A stretch of DNA of 39,684 bases, from positions 1 to 39,684 of the forward strand of contig JAGGVB010000220.1 of assembly GCA_021158245.1 (NCBI GenBank). The letters run 5' to 3'. The position numbers and the translations under genes were made by a program. The notes below the pieces were generated by a model, which worked only from the letters and a program-made list of their open reading frames with translations, made no database searches and was not told the DNA's origin. Source of the stretch: a bacterium (GTDB lineage Bacteria > Zhuqueibacterota > QNDG01). Positions 9,522-17,082 of this stretch are shown piece after piece. Position 1 is the stretch's first letter. Each line of letters starts with the position of its first letter.

Positions 9522-10843
9522 TCAAGAGTTTCCAGAGTGTCTTTAAAATTCCGGATCTTAAAAAGAGAATACTCTTTACAATAGGGATTCTGCTTATTTA
9601 TCGAGTAGGGGCTCATATTCCTATGCCGGGTATTAATGCGGTTGCATTAACAGAATGGTTTAATCAAAGCTCTAATACCTTGTTTGGCCTTTATGATATT
9701 TTTGCAGGCGGCGCATTCCGAAGGGCCGCTATTTTCGGCCTTGGAATTATGCCGTACATTTCAGCCTCAATTATTTTGCAGCTTATGGGCTCGGTTATTC
9801 CATATCTGCAGAGATTACAGAAAGAGGGAGAAGAAGGCAGGAAAAAGATTAACCAGCTTACCCGTTACGGTACTATTTTTATTGCAGCTATGCAGGCATT
9901 GGGTGCAGGAATATTTCTTGAGAATCTTCCCGCTACAAAATCCGGAATTATTGCAGTTCCGCATCCGGGTATGGGATTCCGGCTTATGGTAATAATAACT
10001 CTTACAGCAGGAACAATACTGGTAATGTGGCTGGGAGAGCAGATTACAGAGCGTGGTATCGGAAACGGTATATCTCTTATTATTTTTATTGGTATTGTGG
10101 GCAGGTTTCCAACAGCAATTCTTGATGAATTGCAGCAGCTTGTAGGAGGAAACAGGGCACTTTTAATGGAAGTATTGATTTTTGCTGTCTTTTTAGCAAT
10201 AGTTGCTGCGGTTGTTCTTGTTACAGAGGGGACACGAAAAATACCGGTTCAATATGCAAAACGTGTTATAGGGCGTAAAGTATATGGAGGCCAGGCAACC
10301 TATATCCCTATAAGAGTATCAGGATTTGGAGTTATGGCAATTATTTTTGCTCAGGCTCTTATGTTTCTTCCTCAGACCATTAAGCAATTTTTTCCGAATA
10401 ATGAAGTTATCGGAAATCTTCTGAGTTACTTTGATTTGGGATCTCCGGTTTATTGGGCTTTGTTTGGGCTGCTTATTCTGTTCTTTACATATTTTTATGC
10501 TGCAATTGCATTTAACCCTCAGGATGTAGCTGAAAATATGAGAAAACAGGGCGGATTTGTCCCGGGAGTAAGACCGGGTAAAAAGACTGCGGAATATATT
10601 GATCATGTGTTGTCACGTATCATGCTTCCTGCTGCAGCATTTTTTGCAGTAGTTGCAATTTTACCTTATTTTGTACGTAAGTATTTTAATGTTACGACTT
10701 CATTCTCAGGGTTTTTCGGGGGGACAAGCCTTTTGATTATGGTTGGAGTCGCACTTGATACTTTACAGCAGATTGAATCCCATCTTTTAATGCGTCATTA
10801 CGACGGATTCATGAAAACAGGAAGGCTTCGAGGGCGGCGTTAA
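9518..10843 (+). CDS. secY: Preprotein translocase subunit SecY
   Basis: SecY is the channel of the Sec translocon in the inner membrane. The 441-residue protein has about ten predicted hydrophobic segments; the N-terminal region contains FTIGILLIYRVGAHIPMPGI, the plug/TM2 region GGAFRRAAIFGLGIMPYISASIILQL, and the cytosolic loop before QGGFVPGVRPGKKTAEYI (near residue 350-370). ATG 9518 overlaps the rplO stop and adk begins right after its TAA. Its place in the spc block is universal in bacteria. Confidence 0.97.
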   Translation: MIKSFQSVFKIPDLKKRILFTIGILLIYRVGAHIPMPGINAVALTEWFNQSSNTLFGLYDIFAGGAFRRAAIFGLGIMPYISASIILQLMGSVIPYLQRLQKEGEEGRKKINQLTRYGTIFIAAMQALGAGIFLENLPATKSGIIAVPHPGMGFRLMVIITLTAGTILVMWLGEQITERGIGNGISLIIFIGIVGRFPTAILDELQQLVGGNRALLMEVLIFAVFLAIVAAVVLVTEGTRKIPVQYAKRVIGRKVYGGQATYIPIRVSGFGVMAIIFAQALMFLPQTIKQFFPNNEVIGNLLSYFDLGSPVYWALFGLLILFFTYFYAAIAFNPQDVAENMRKQGGFVPGVRPGKKTAEYIDHVLSRIMLPAAAFFAVVAILPYFVRKYFNVTTSFSGFFGGTSLLIMVGVALDTLQQIESHLLMRHYDGFMKTGRLRGRR

Positions 10844-11494
10844 ATGGGAAAACGTTTGGTAATTATGGGTGCCCCTGGTGCAGGTAAGGGAACCCAGGCT
10901 GAATTACTCGAAAAACGATTCGGTTGGGTCCATATCTCAACAGGGGATATGCTGAGGGATTCAATGAAAAACGGAGAAGGCCTTGGTAGTAAGGTTAAGG
11001 AGTATGTTGAGTCGGGAGATCTTGTTCCTGATGATTTAATGATAAATATTATGGGTGAGCGTCTTGTAAAAGACGATTGTAAAGAGGGGTTCATTCTTGA
11101 TGGATTTCCAAGAACTGTTGTACAGGCGGAGAAACTTGACAATTTACTGGAAAAGCTTGATGCACAGCTTGATGCTGTAGTTTTGGTTTATGTAGAGGAA
11201 GAGGTTATAGTTAACAGGTTAACTCAAAGATTTGTCTGTGAAAAATGCGGAAAGATTATGACAGGCAAGATCGGTGAAAATCTTGAAGGTGAAAAATGCC
11301 CTGTATGCGGCGGTATATTAATCAGACGTAAAGATGATCAGCCTGAAACGATTAAGCATAGATTAAAGGTTTATAACGAAAGTACGAGGGCGTTAATTAA
11401 TTACTATGAAGGCAGGAAACTTCTAATTAAGATTGACGGGATAGGAAATGTAGATGATATTCACCGTAGAATAGTTGAGGCAATTAATGTATAA
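10844..11494 (+). CDS. adk: Adenylate kinase, zinc-LID type
   Basis: Adk interconverts ATP + AMP and 2 ADP in the cytosol. The 216-residue protein has the P-loop GAPGAGKGT (9-17), the AMP-site motif DGFPRT (86-91) and a long LID with Cys132-x2-Cys135 and Cys152-x2-Cys155, a tetracysteine zinc site typical of Gram-positive and many other non-enteric enzymes. Its ATG directly abuts the secY stop. The usual next gene, map, is missing; infA follows after 28 bases. Confidence 0.97.
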   Translation: MGKRLVIMGAPGAGKGTQAELLEKRFGWVHISTGDMLRDSMKNGEGLGSKVKEYVESGDLVPDDLMINIMGERLVKDDCKEGFILDGFPRTVVQAEKLDNLLEKLDAQLDAVVLVYVEEEVIVNRLTQRFVCEKCGKIMTGKIGENLEGEKCPVCGGILIRRKDDQPETIKHRLKVYNESTRALINYYEGRKLLIKIDGIGNVDDIHRRIVEAINV

Positions 11495-11522
11495 TATATA
11501 TAACAGAATTGAGGTAATTTAG

Positions 11523-11741
11523 ATGGCAAAAGAGCCTCCTATTAAAGTTGACGGAACTATTCTTGATACGCTTCCAAATGCTACGTTTAAGGTTGAGCTT
11601 GAGAGCGGACATAAGGTTCTTGCTCATGTTTCAGGTAAGATGAGGATGCATTTTATTAAGATTCTTCCAGGAGATAAAGTTACGGTTGAGCTTTCTCCAT
11701 ATGATTTGACACGAGGTAGAATTATTTATCGCTATAAATGA
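11523..11741 (+). CDS. infA: Translation initiation factor IF-1
   Basis: IF-1 is an OB-fold factor that occupies the 30S A site during initiation. The 72-residue product has [38 protein letters not shown] and ends in [11 protein letters not shown], the standard core. ATG 11523 is preceded by TGAGG. It lies between adk and rpmJ as in many bacteria, but without map in between. Confidence 0.97.
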   Translation: MAKEPPIKVDGTILDTLPNATFKVELESGHKVLAHVSGKMRMHFIKILPGDKVTVELSPYDLTRGRIIYRYK

Positions 11742-11753
11742 TTGAGGTTGAAA

Positions 11754-11867
11754 ATGAAAGTACGTTCTTCAGTAAAAAAGATATGTGACAAGTGTAAAAT
11801 AATACGGCGGCACGGTACTGTACGTGTTATTTGCCAGAATCCTCGCCATAAGCAGAGACAGGGTTAA
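11754..11867 (+). CDS. rpmJ: 50S ribosomal protein L36, zinc-binding (C+) form
   Basis: L36 is the smallest 50S protein. This 37-codon gene starts at ATG 11754, with GAGG seven bases upstream, and ends at TAA 11865-11867. The product begins [14 protein letters not shown] and ends PRHKQRQG. Zinc ligands are visible as Cys11, Cys14, Cys27 and His32. It is one residue shorter than the common 38-residue form, just after Cys27. The order infA-rpmJ-rpsM is canonical. Confidence 0.97.
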   Translation: MKVRSSVKKICDKCKIIRRHGTVRVICQNPRHKQRQG

Positions 11868-11893
11868 AGTTTATTATAAGATGAGGAGTTAAA

Positions 11894-12265
11894 GTGGCTC
11901 GTATTGCAGGTGTAGATTTACCGAGAGAAAAGCGCATTGAAGCAGCGCTGACTTATATTTACGGAATAGGCTTTACATCGTCGAGAAAAATTCTTGAAAT
12001 TGCCGGAGTTAATCCTGATACGAGGGTTAAAGATATTTCCGAACAGGATGTTGCTAAAATCCGGTCAGTTATCGATGCGAATTACAAAGTTGAAGGCGCA
12101 TTGCGCTCAGAAGTAAATATGAACATTAAACGGCTGATGGATATTGGCTGTTATCGTGGTCTTCGTCACAGGCGTGGTTTGCCAGTTAGGGGACAAAGGT
12201 CTAAGACAAATGCCCGTACAAGAAAGGGCAGGAAGAAGACTGTTGCAGGAAAGAGACGTAAATAG
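11894..12265 (+). CDS. rpsM: 30S ribosomal protein S13
   Basis: S13 makes intersubunit bridges and contacts P-site tRNA from the 30S head. The 123-residue product begins [21 protein letters not shown] and contains [26 protein letters not shown] near residue 90-115. The GTG start at 11894 follows ATGAGGAG and restores the family N-terminus. It opens the alpha block. Confidence 0.97.
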   Translation: MARIAGVDLPREKRIEAALTYIYGIGFTSSRKILEIAGVNPDTRVKDISEQDVAKIRSVIDANYKVEGALRSEVNMNIKRLMDIGCYRGLRHRRGLPVRGQRSKTNARTRKGRKKTVAGKRRK

Positions 12266-12287
12266 CAACAAGTAAAGGAGGAGTGAG

Positions 12288-12677
12288 TTGGCTGCTCAGA
12301 GAAGAGGCCGTAAGAAGAAAAAAGAAAGAGTTGATGCAACTGGACAAGCTCATATCAAGGCAACATTTAATAATACAATTGTTTCCCTGACCGATAGCTA
12401 TGGGAATGTGATATCGTGGGCATCAGCGGGTAAAATTGGCTTTAAGGGTGCAAGAAAGAATACTCCTTTTGCAGCTCAGATTGCTGCTACTACTGCAGCA
12501 CAGGAGGCAATGGAATTGGGCCTTGGAAAAATAAGTATTTTTGTAAAGGGCCCTGGTGCAGGGAGAGAAGCGGCAATAAGAGCCCTGCAGGCTGCTGGCC
12601 TTGAAGTTATAGCCATTAAAGATGTTACGGCAATCCCGCATAACGGGTGTAGGCCGCCAAAAAGAAGACGTGTTTAA
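12288..12677 (+). CDS. rpsK: 30S ribosomal protein S11
   Basis: S11 forms part of the 30S platform and the mRNA exit region. The 129-residue protein has [39 protein letters not shown] and the C-terminal signature [20 protein letters not shown]. The TTG start at 12288 lies behind AAAGGAGGAG, a very strong ribosome binding site that outweighs the poor start codon. Confidence 0.97.
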   Translation: MAAQRRGRKKKKERVDATGQAHIKATFNNTIVSLTDSYGNVISWASAGKIGFKGARKNTPFAAQIAATTAAQEAMELGLGKISIFVKGPGAGREAAIRALQAAGLEVIAIKDVTAIPHNGCRPPKRRRV

Positions 12678-12707
12678 TGATTGATTTAAAATCGGGGAAA
12701 AGGAAAC

Positions 12708-13340
12708 ATGGCAAGATATAGAGAAGCAGTTTGTAAATTATGCCGACGGGAAGGTGAGAAGCTTTTTCTAAAAGGAGAAAGGTGCTATTCCAGCAAATGT
12801 GCTATGGAAAAAAAGGCCTATCCTCCTGGACAAGCAGGTAAAGGGCGACGTACAAGAAAAATATCAGATTACGGTATTCAGCTCAGAGAGAAGCAAAAGA
12901 TTAAAAGATATTACGGTTTGCTTGAAGCCCAGTTCAGGGGATATTTTGAAAAGGCTAACCGTAAAAAGGGAATTACGAGTGAGAATCTTTTGAAAATGCT
13001 TGAAAGCAGGCTTGATAACATAGTTTACAGATTGGGTTTGGCACCTTCGAGGAATAGTGCAAGGCAGCTGGTTAGGCATCGGCATTTTATGGTTAACGGA
13101 AAAATTGTTGATATACCATCTTATCAGGTCAGGCCTAATGATGTTATTGAAGTACGTGAAAAAAGCAAAAAGATGATTATAATTCATGATTCAATGAAAA
13201 GAGTGAAAGAGAATAAACAGCTTCCATGGCTTGCGCTTGATAAAGCAAAGCTTCAGGGTACAGTTTTAGAGATACCTAACAGAGCTGATATTCCTGTAAC
13301 ATTTAATGAAAATTTAGTTGTAGAGCTGTATTCCAAATAA
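12708..13340 (+). CDS. rpsD: 30S ribosomal protein S4, zinc-binding (C+) form
   Basis: S4 initiates 30S assembly and in some bacteria represses the alpha operon. The 210-residue protein has four N-terminal cysteines (Cys9, Cys12, Cys26, Cys31) that bind zinc, the segment [12 protein letters not shown], and an S4 RNA-binding domain containing [20 protein letters not shown] and [15 protein letters not shown] (near residue 95-130). ATG 12708 follows GGGGAAAAGGAAAC. It is followed by rpoA after 30 bases. Confidence 0.97.
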   Translation: MARYREAVCKLCRREGEKLFLKGERCYSSKCAMEKKAYPPGQAGKGRRTRKISDYGIQLREKQKIKRYYGLLEAQFRGYFEKANRKKGITSENLLKMLESRLDNIVYRLGLAPSRNSARQLVRHRHFMVNGKIVDIPSYQVRPNDVIEVREKSKKMIIIHDSMKRVKENKQLPWLALDKAKLQGTVLEIPNRADIPVTFNENLVVELYSK

Positions 13341-13370
13341 TGGATCAGCCGAATAGTGGGGAATGATCGA

Positions 13371-14360
13371 ATGAACCGTTTGATATTACAAATGCCAGAA
13401 GGTGTTGAACGAGATGATTCAACATATTCTAATACTTTTGGAAGGTTTGTAATCCAGCCTCTTGAGAGAGGATATGGAGCAACTATTGGTAATGCCTTCC
13501 GCAGAGTACTCTTGTCCTCTTTACACGGAGCGGCAATAACACAGGTACGTTTTGAGAATGTGTTGCATGAGTTATCAACAATACCTGGTGTTAAGGAAGA
13601 TGTATCAGAGATTATCCTGAATTTAAAGCAGGTCAGAATAAAACTAATTAATAAAAAACCAGACAGGGTTCAGCTTGAACTAAAAGGCCCTATGGATCTT
13701 AAAGCGTCTGATTTGCAGAAGAATACTCAGGATTTTGAAATCCTCAATCCGGATCACTACATTGCAACACTTGGTGAGGGTTCTGAGATTAAGGCTGAAT
13801 TACGCATAGGACGCGGCAGGGGTTATGTGCCTGCTGAGGAGAATAAACTTCCGGATCAACCGATAGGAACCATTCCGATTGATGCTGTTTTCAATCCGAT
13901 TCGCAAGGTTAATTATTTTGTTGAGAATACAAGAGTCGGACATAAGACTGACTATGAAAAGTTGGTTCTTGAAGTTGAAACAGACGGCAGTCTTACACCT
14001 GATGATGCTCTTACTTATGCAGGGCAGATTCTTCGTGATCATGTTGATCTTTTTATCCGTTTTGATGTTGAGCCTGTTATTGATGATGAAGCTCCTCAAA
14101 TTGACGAGGAGGCCATGCGTATAAAGAAACTGCTTAAGATGAGCGTTGAGGAACTTGAGCTTTCAGTAAGATCTCATAATTGTTTGAAAGCAGCTGAAAT
14201 TAAAACAATTGGCGACCTTGTTAAGCGGGATGAAAATGAAATGCTGAAATTTCGTAATTTCGGGAGGAAATCCCTTACAGAATTGAAAAATATTTTGGGA
14301 GAAAAGGGCCTTCATTTCGGAATGGATGTTATGAAGTATTTAGAACAAACATCTCAGTAA
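13371..14360 (+). CDS. rpoA: DNA-directed RNA polymerase subunit alpha
   Basis: The alpha dimer nucleates RNA polymerase assembly, and its C-terminal domain contacts UP elements and activators. From ATG 13371 the product has 329 residues: an alpha-NTD with TFGRFVIQPLERGYGATIGNAFRRVLLSSL (residues about 25-54), an acidic linker near residue 235, and an alpha-CTD with LELSVRSHNCLKAAEIKTIGDLV and NFGRKSLTELKNIL. A GTG at 13356 would add five residues; the ATG is preferred because GGGG lies ten bases before it. The sequence is intact and typical. Confidence 0.96.
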   Translation: MNRLILQMPEGVERDDSTYSNTFGRFVIQPLERGYGATIGNAFRRVLLSSLHGAAITQVRFENVLHELSTIPGVKEDVSEIILNLKQVRIKLINKKPDRVQLELKGPMDLKASDLQKNTQDFEILNPDHYIATLGEGSEIKAELRIGRGRGYVPAEENKLPDQPIGTIPIDAVFNPIRKVNYFVENTRVGHKTDYEKLVLEVETDGSLTPDDALTYAGQILRDHVDLFIRFDVEPVIDDEAPQIDEEAMRIKKLLKMSVEELELSVRSHNCLKAAEIKTIGDLVKRDENEMLKFRNFGRKSLTELKNILGEKGLHFGMDVMKYLEQTSQ

Positions 14361-14396
14361 AGGATTTTAAAACGTTTTTGAGGGAGATTTAATTTA

Positions 14397-14936
14397 ATGC
14401 GACACAGAAAGTCTGTAAAAAAACTGGGACGTACTGCATCTCACAGGAAAGCTTTGCTTGCAAATTTGGCAGCGGCTCTTTTTGAGAGAAAGCATATTAA
14501 AACAACGGAAGCAAAAGCAAAAGCTGCAAGAAGCTACTCTGAAAAGCTTATAACTATTGCAAAAAAGGATACTGTCCATGCTCACCGGCTGGTGTTTAAA
14601 AGATTGCAGAATAAACGTATTGTGAAAATGCTGTTTGATGAAGTTGCCCCTAAATATTCGGAAAGAAATGGCGGATATACAAGAGTTATTAAACTTGGAC
14701 AGAGGCCAGGGGACGGAGCTCATATGGCAGTTCTTGAACTTGTTGGATTTGAGAAAGTAGAGAAGAAGAAATCAAAAGCGGATTCTGAAAAGCATGATAC
14801 AAAAAAGAAAGATAAAAAGAAGTTCGATGAAAAACAGGAATCTGAAGAGAATAAAGATGCTAAAAAAACGGTGAAAGATAAAAATATTGAACCGGAACAA
14901 GAGGGAAAAAAGAACAAAGATACAGAAAAAAAATAG
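14397..14936 (+). CDS. rplQ: 50S ribosomal protein L17 with a long charged C-terminal tail
   Basis: L17 lies near the tunnel exit of the 50S subunit. Residues 1-118 are the normal L17 fold, with [25 protein letters not shown] at the start and [23 protein letters not shown] at the end of the core. Residues 119-179 form an unusually long tail made almost only of Lys, Glu, Asp, Asn and Gln. E. coli L17 is 127 residues, so the tail adds about 50. Extended L17 tails occur in some FCB bacteria. It is the last gene before the cluster terminator. Confidence 0.96.
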   Translation: MRHRKSVKKLGRTASHRKALLANLAAALFERKHIKTTEAKAKAARSYSEKLITIAKKDTVHAHRLVFKRLQNKRIVKMLFDEVAPKYSERNGGYTRVIKLGQRPGDGAHMAVLELVGFEKVEKKKSKADSEKHDTKKKDKKKFDEKQESEENKDAKKTVKDKNIEPEQEGKKNKDTEKK

Positions 14937-14963
14937 TTAGCAGCTTTATTTATAAAAGATATT

Positions 14964-14999
14964 AAAAAGGGATTAGCGCTTTTCGTGTAATCCCTTTTT
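14964..14999. terminator. Bidirectional intrinsic terminator after rplQ
   Basis: A perfect 12-bp inverted repeat (AAAAAGGGATTA at 14964-14975 and TAATCCCTTTTT at 14988-14999) encloses a 12-base loop, with T-rich sequence following on the + strand and an A run on the other side. It lies 27 bases beyond the rplQ stop and 60 bases before the end of the convergent ATPase gene, so it can end transcription from both directions. Confidence 0.9.
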
Positions 15000-15059
15000 G
15001 TTGTTTATACTTCTAATTTTCAGGAAAAATTTTAAGCTGTCAAATTAAAATAAACAAGG

Positions 15060-16193
15060 TTATTTGTTTTTATGAAAAAGATTTGAACCCCTTTTCTGTT
15101 TATTGGGGAATTCGACAAAAAGGCCTTTTGTATTAAAGAAGAAAAGGTCTCCTACAGTAAGGCCGATAGATTGCCTTAGCGGCCTCCAGTTTTCTCTGTA
15201 TGCTTCATTATCAATTGTAGTTCCTTCGTTGCTCTTATTAACAAGCCGTACTCTATCCGGAAAATTTCTGTTAATCATAAATGGCGAATGTGTTGTATAG
15301 ATAATTTGATTTTTTTGCGATAGATTTTCCATTAGTTGTGTAAGATCCTTTTGGCCGGCCGGATGAAGATGAAGGCCCGGTTCGTCAAAAAGAAAAAGAT
15401 ATGAATTTGATTTCGCTGAAAGGCTTGTTGCGATAAAGTTGATATAGAATGAAAGATACCATAAAAAGCCAAGTGATCTGGATTTGGGGGTGTCGTAAAC
15501 AGTTGTGTCGTCACTAAAATCAATAAACATTAAATTCCCATTAACTCGCAGTTTGATTTCAAGCGACGGTTCCTGAGTCCAGACTTCTCTTAAACGTTTT
15601 GTTATTGCCCATCCGGTTTCTTCTGCAGCCCTTCTTCCGCGTGTAGAATTTTCAAATATAATGGTAGGATCATCAATATCTCCAATTTTAAGCAGATTCC
15701 TTTCTGTCTGAAAATCCGGATGGGACCCAACCAGTTCGTCGTAGCTTACTCTGTCATTAATAATGGAGATTGAATCAAAGTATAGTATTTTCGGCATGAG
15801 TTTTAACAAAGGTTTAATATTCCCAATAGATAAAATCTTGTCATCCACAACAATTTTATAATCACTTAATTCCTGGCCCTCGCGGCGGATCCAAAATGAA
15901 TCAATAGATCTGAAACCATCATAAATTTTTGCTAATTTGGAACGCTCTTCCCTTGTGAATTCCGAAAGTTCAATTGAGATAACAGGCGGTTTGGAATTAC
16001 GATAAAGGTCCGAGTATTGACAGGTTTTATCTGCTGTAAGTTCTTCAGTAGGCAGAATGTTCATCATTGAGCGCAAAATATTTGTTTTTCCGGATTCATT
16101 GGGACCTATAAAAACAGTTACATGTTTATCCAGAGGGAAAGAAAGTTTTTTAATTGATTTAAAAGCAGTTACGTTAACTTTAGAAATTATCAT
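15060..16193 (-). CDS. OLD-like AAA ATPase lacking its TOPRIM nuclease domain
   Basis: The 377-residue product is an ABC-type/SMC-like ATPase of the OLD (overcoming lysogenization defect) group. Walker A is GPNESGKTN (residues about 30-38), and the signature and Walker B region LFLFDEPGLHLHPAGQ and the H-loop TTHSPFM follow near residue 275-310. In full-length relatives the text continues with LxVEG, the first strand of a C-terminal TOPRIM nuclease; here it reads GLFVEFPNKQ and stops 15 residues later. The start at 16193 is chosen over 16211 because AGGAGG lies four bases before it. It could be a remnant or a stand-alone regulatory ATPase. No defence partner gene is adjacent. Confidence 0.85.
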   Translation of the reverse strand: MIISKVNVTAFKSIKKLSFPLDKHVTVFIGPNESGKTNILRSMMNILPTEELTADKTCQYSDLYRNSKPPVISIELSEFTREERSKLAKIYDGFRSIDSFWIRREGQELSDYKIVVDDKILSIGNIKPLLKLMPKILYFDSISIINDRVSYDELVGSHPDFQTERNLLKIGDIDDPTIIFENSTRGRRAAEETGWAITKRLREVWTQEPSLEIKLRVNGNLMFIDFSDDTTVYDTPKSRSLGFLWYLSFYINFIATSLSAKSNSYLFLFDEPGLHLHPAGQKDLTQLMENLSQKNQIIYTTHSPFMINRNFPDRVRLVNKSNEGTTIDNEAYRENWRPLRQSIGLTVGDLFFFNTKGLFVEFPNKQKRGSNLFHKNK

Positions 16194-16350
16194 GAATCCT
16201 CCTGATATCATTCCATCTATTATTCATATAAATTGTTAAAAATTGAAGTAAAAATCAAGTGGAATTATTAATTTAATTTAGGTAAAAATAAATGCCGATA
16301 ATTTTCAATGTGGAAATATTTAAATAGAAAACAATTTAAAACAAATAAAA

Positions 16351-17067
16351 TCAATTTCTTAATATCGCTTTACGTACAAATATATTTCCGTGCTTTACAA
16401 GCGTCTCTAATTCACTATTATCAAAAGTATCAAATCCGGGTAATGGTTTTAAAGTATTTTTGAAAATACAATTCTGAATAAACCACAAATCTGCTCCTCT
16501 AATCTTCCTGCCTATATCTTCTATTATAGCTTTATCGTGAAAGTTTTTAACAACAGTAGTTCTGAACTCATATTGTATATTCGACTGTAACAGAATTTCT
16601 ATTGAATGCAGTATGTTATTTATATCAGATTGAGAAACATCTCCGACAATTTTTTTATATGCAGCCAAAGATACGGATGTTTTTATATCCATGGCTATGT
16701 AGTCAATCAGATGATTTTGTATTAAATATTTTAGAGTTCGGGAGTCGGTTCCGTTAGTATCAAGCTTAACTTTAAAACCAAGTTCTTTGATGTTTTCTAT
16801 AAAGGGTATAATGCCTTGCTGCAAAGTAGGCTCCCCTCCGGTTATTGCAAGTGCGTCCAAAAGGCCTATGTTTTTTTTAAGGTAATTAATTACAGTTTCA
16901 GTACTGATAAGCTTTCTGCTGAATAGTTCGGGTAAGACAAGTTCTTTATTATGGCAGTAGAAACATCTGAAATTACATCCCTGTGTAAAAATTAAAGTAG
17001 CAATCTTCCCAGGATAATCAATAAATGATTGTTTATCCATTCCGGCAATTTTTAGACCGCTAATCAT
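16351..17067 (-). CDS. nrdG: Anaerobic ribonucleotide reductase activating protein (radical SAM)
   Basis: NrdG uses a [4Fe-4S] cluster and S-adenosylmethionine to install the glycyl radical on NrdD. The 238-residue protein has the cluster motif Cys31-x3-Cys35-x2-Cys38 within GCNFRCFYCHN, and the SAM-binding motif TGGEPTLQ near residue 95. It lies 15 bases after nrdD with AAAAAAGG before the ATG. The N-terminus SFIDYPGKIATLIFTQGC is typical of the longer NrdG type that accompanies ATP-cone NrdD enzymes. Confidence 0.94.
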   Translation of the reverse strand: MISGLKIAGMDKQSFIDYPGKIATLIFTQGCNFRCFYCHNKELVLPELFSRKLISTETVINYLKKNIGLLDALAITGGEPTLQQGIIPFIENIKELGFKVKLDTNGTDSRTLKYLIQNHLIDYIAMDIKTSVSLAAYKKIVGDVSQSDINNILHSIEILLQSNIQYEFRTTVVKNFHDKAIIEDIGRKIRGADLWFIQNCIFKNTLKPLPGFDTFDNSELETLVKHGNIFVRKAILRN

Positions 17068-17082
17068 AATATATAGCCTTTT

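Noticed and set aside
15060-16193. Reading the OLD-like gene as an intact anti-phage nuclease system
   Set aside because: The TOPRIM nuclease domain is missing and no UvrD-like helicase (as in Gabija) or other defence gene is adjacent.
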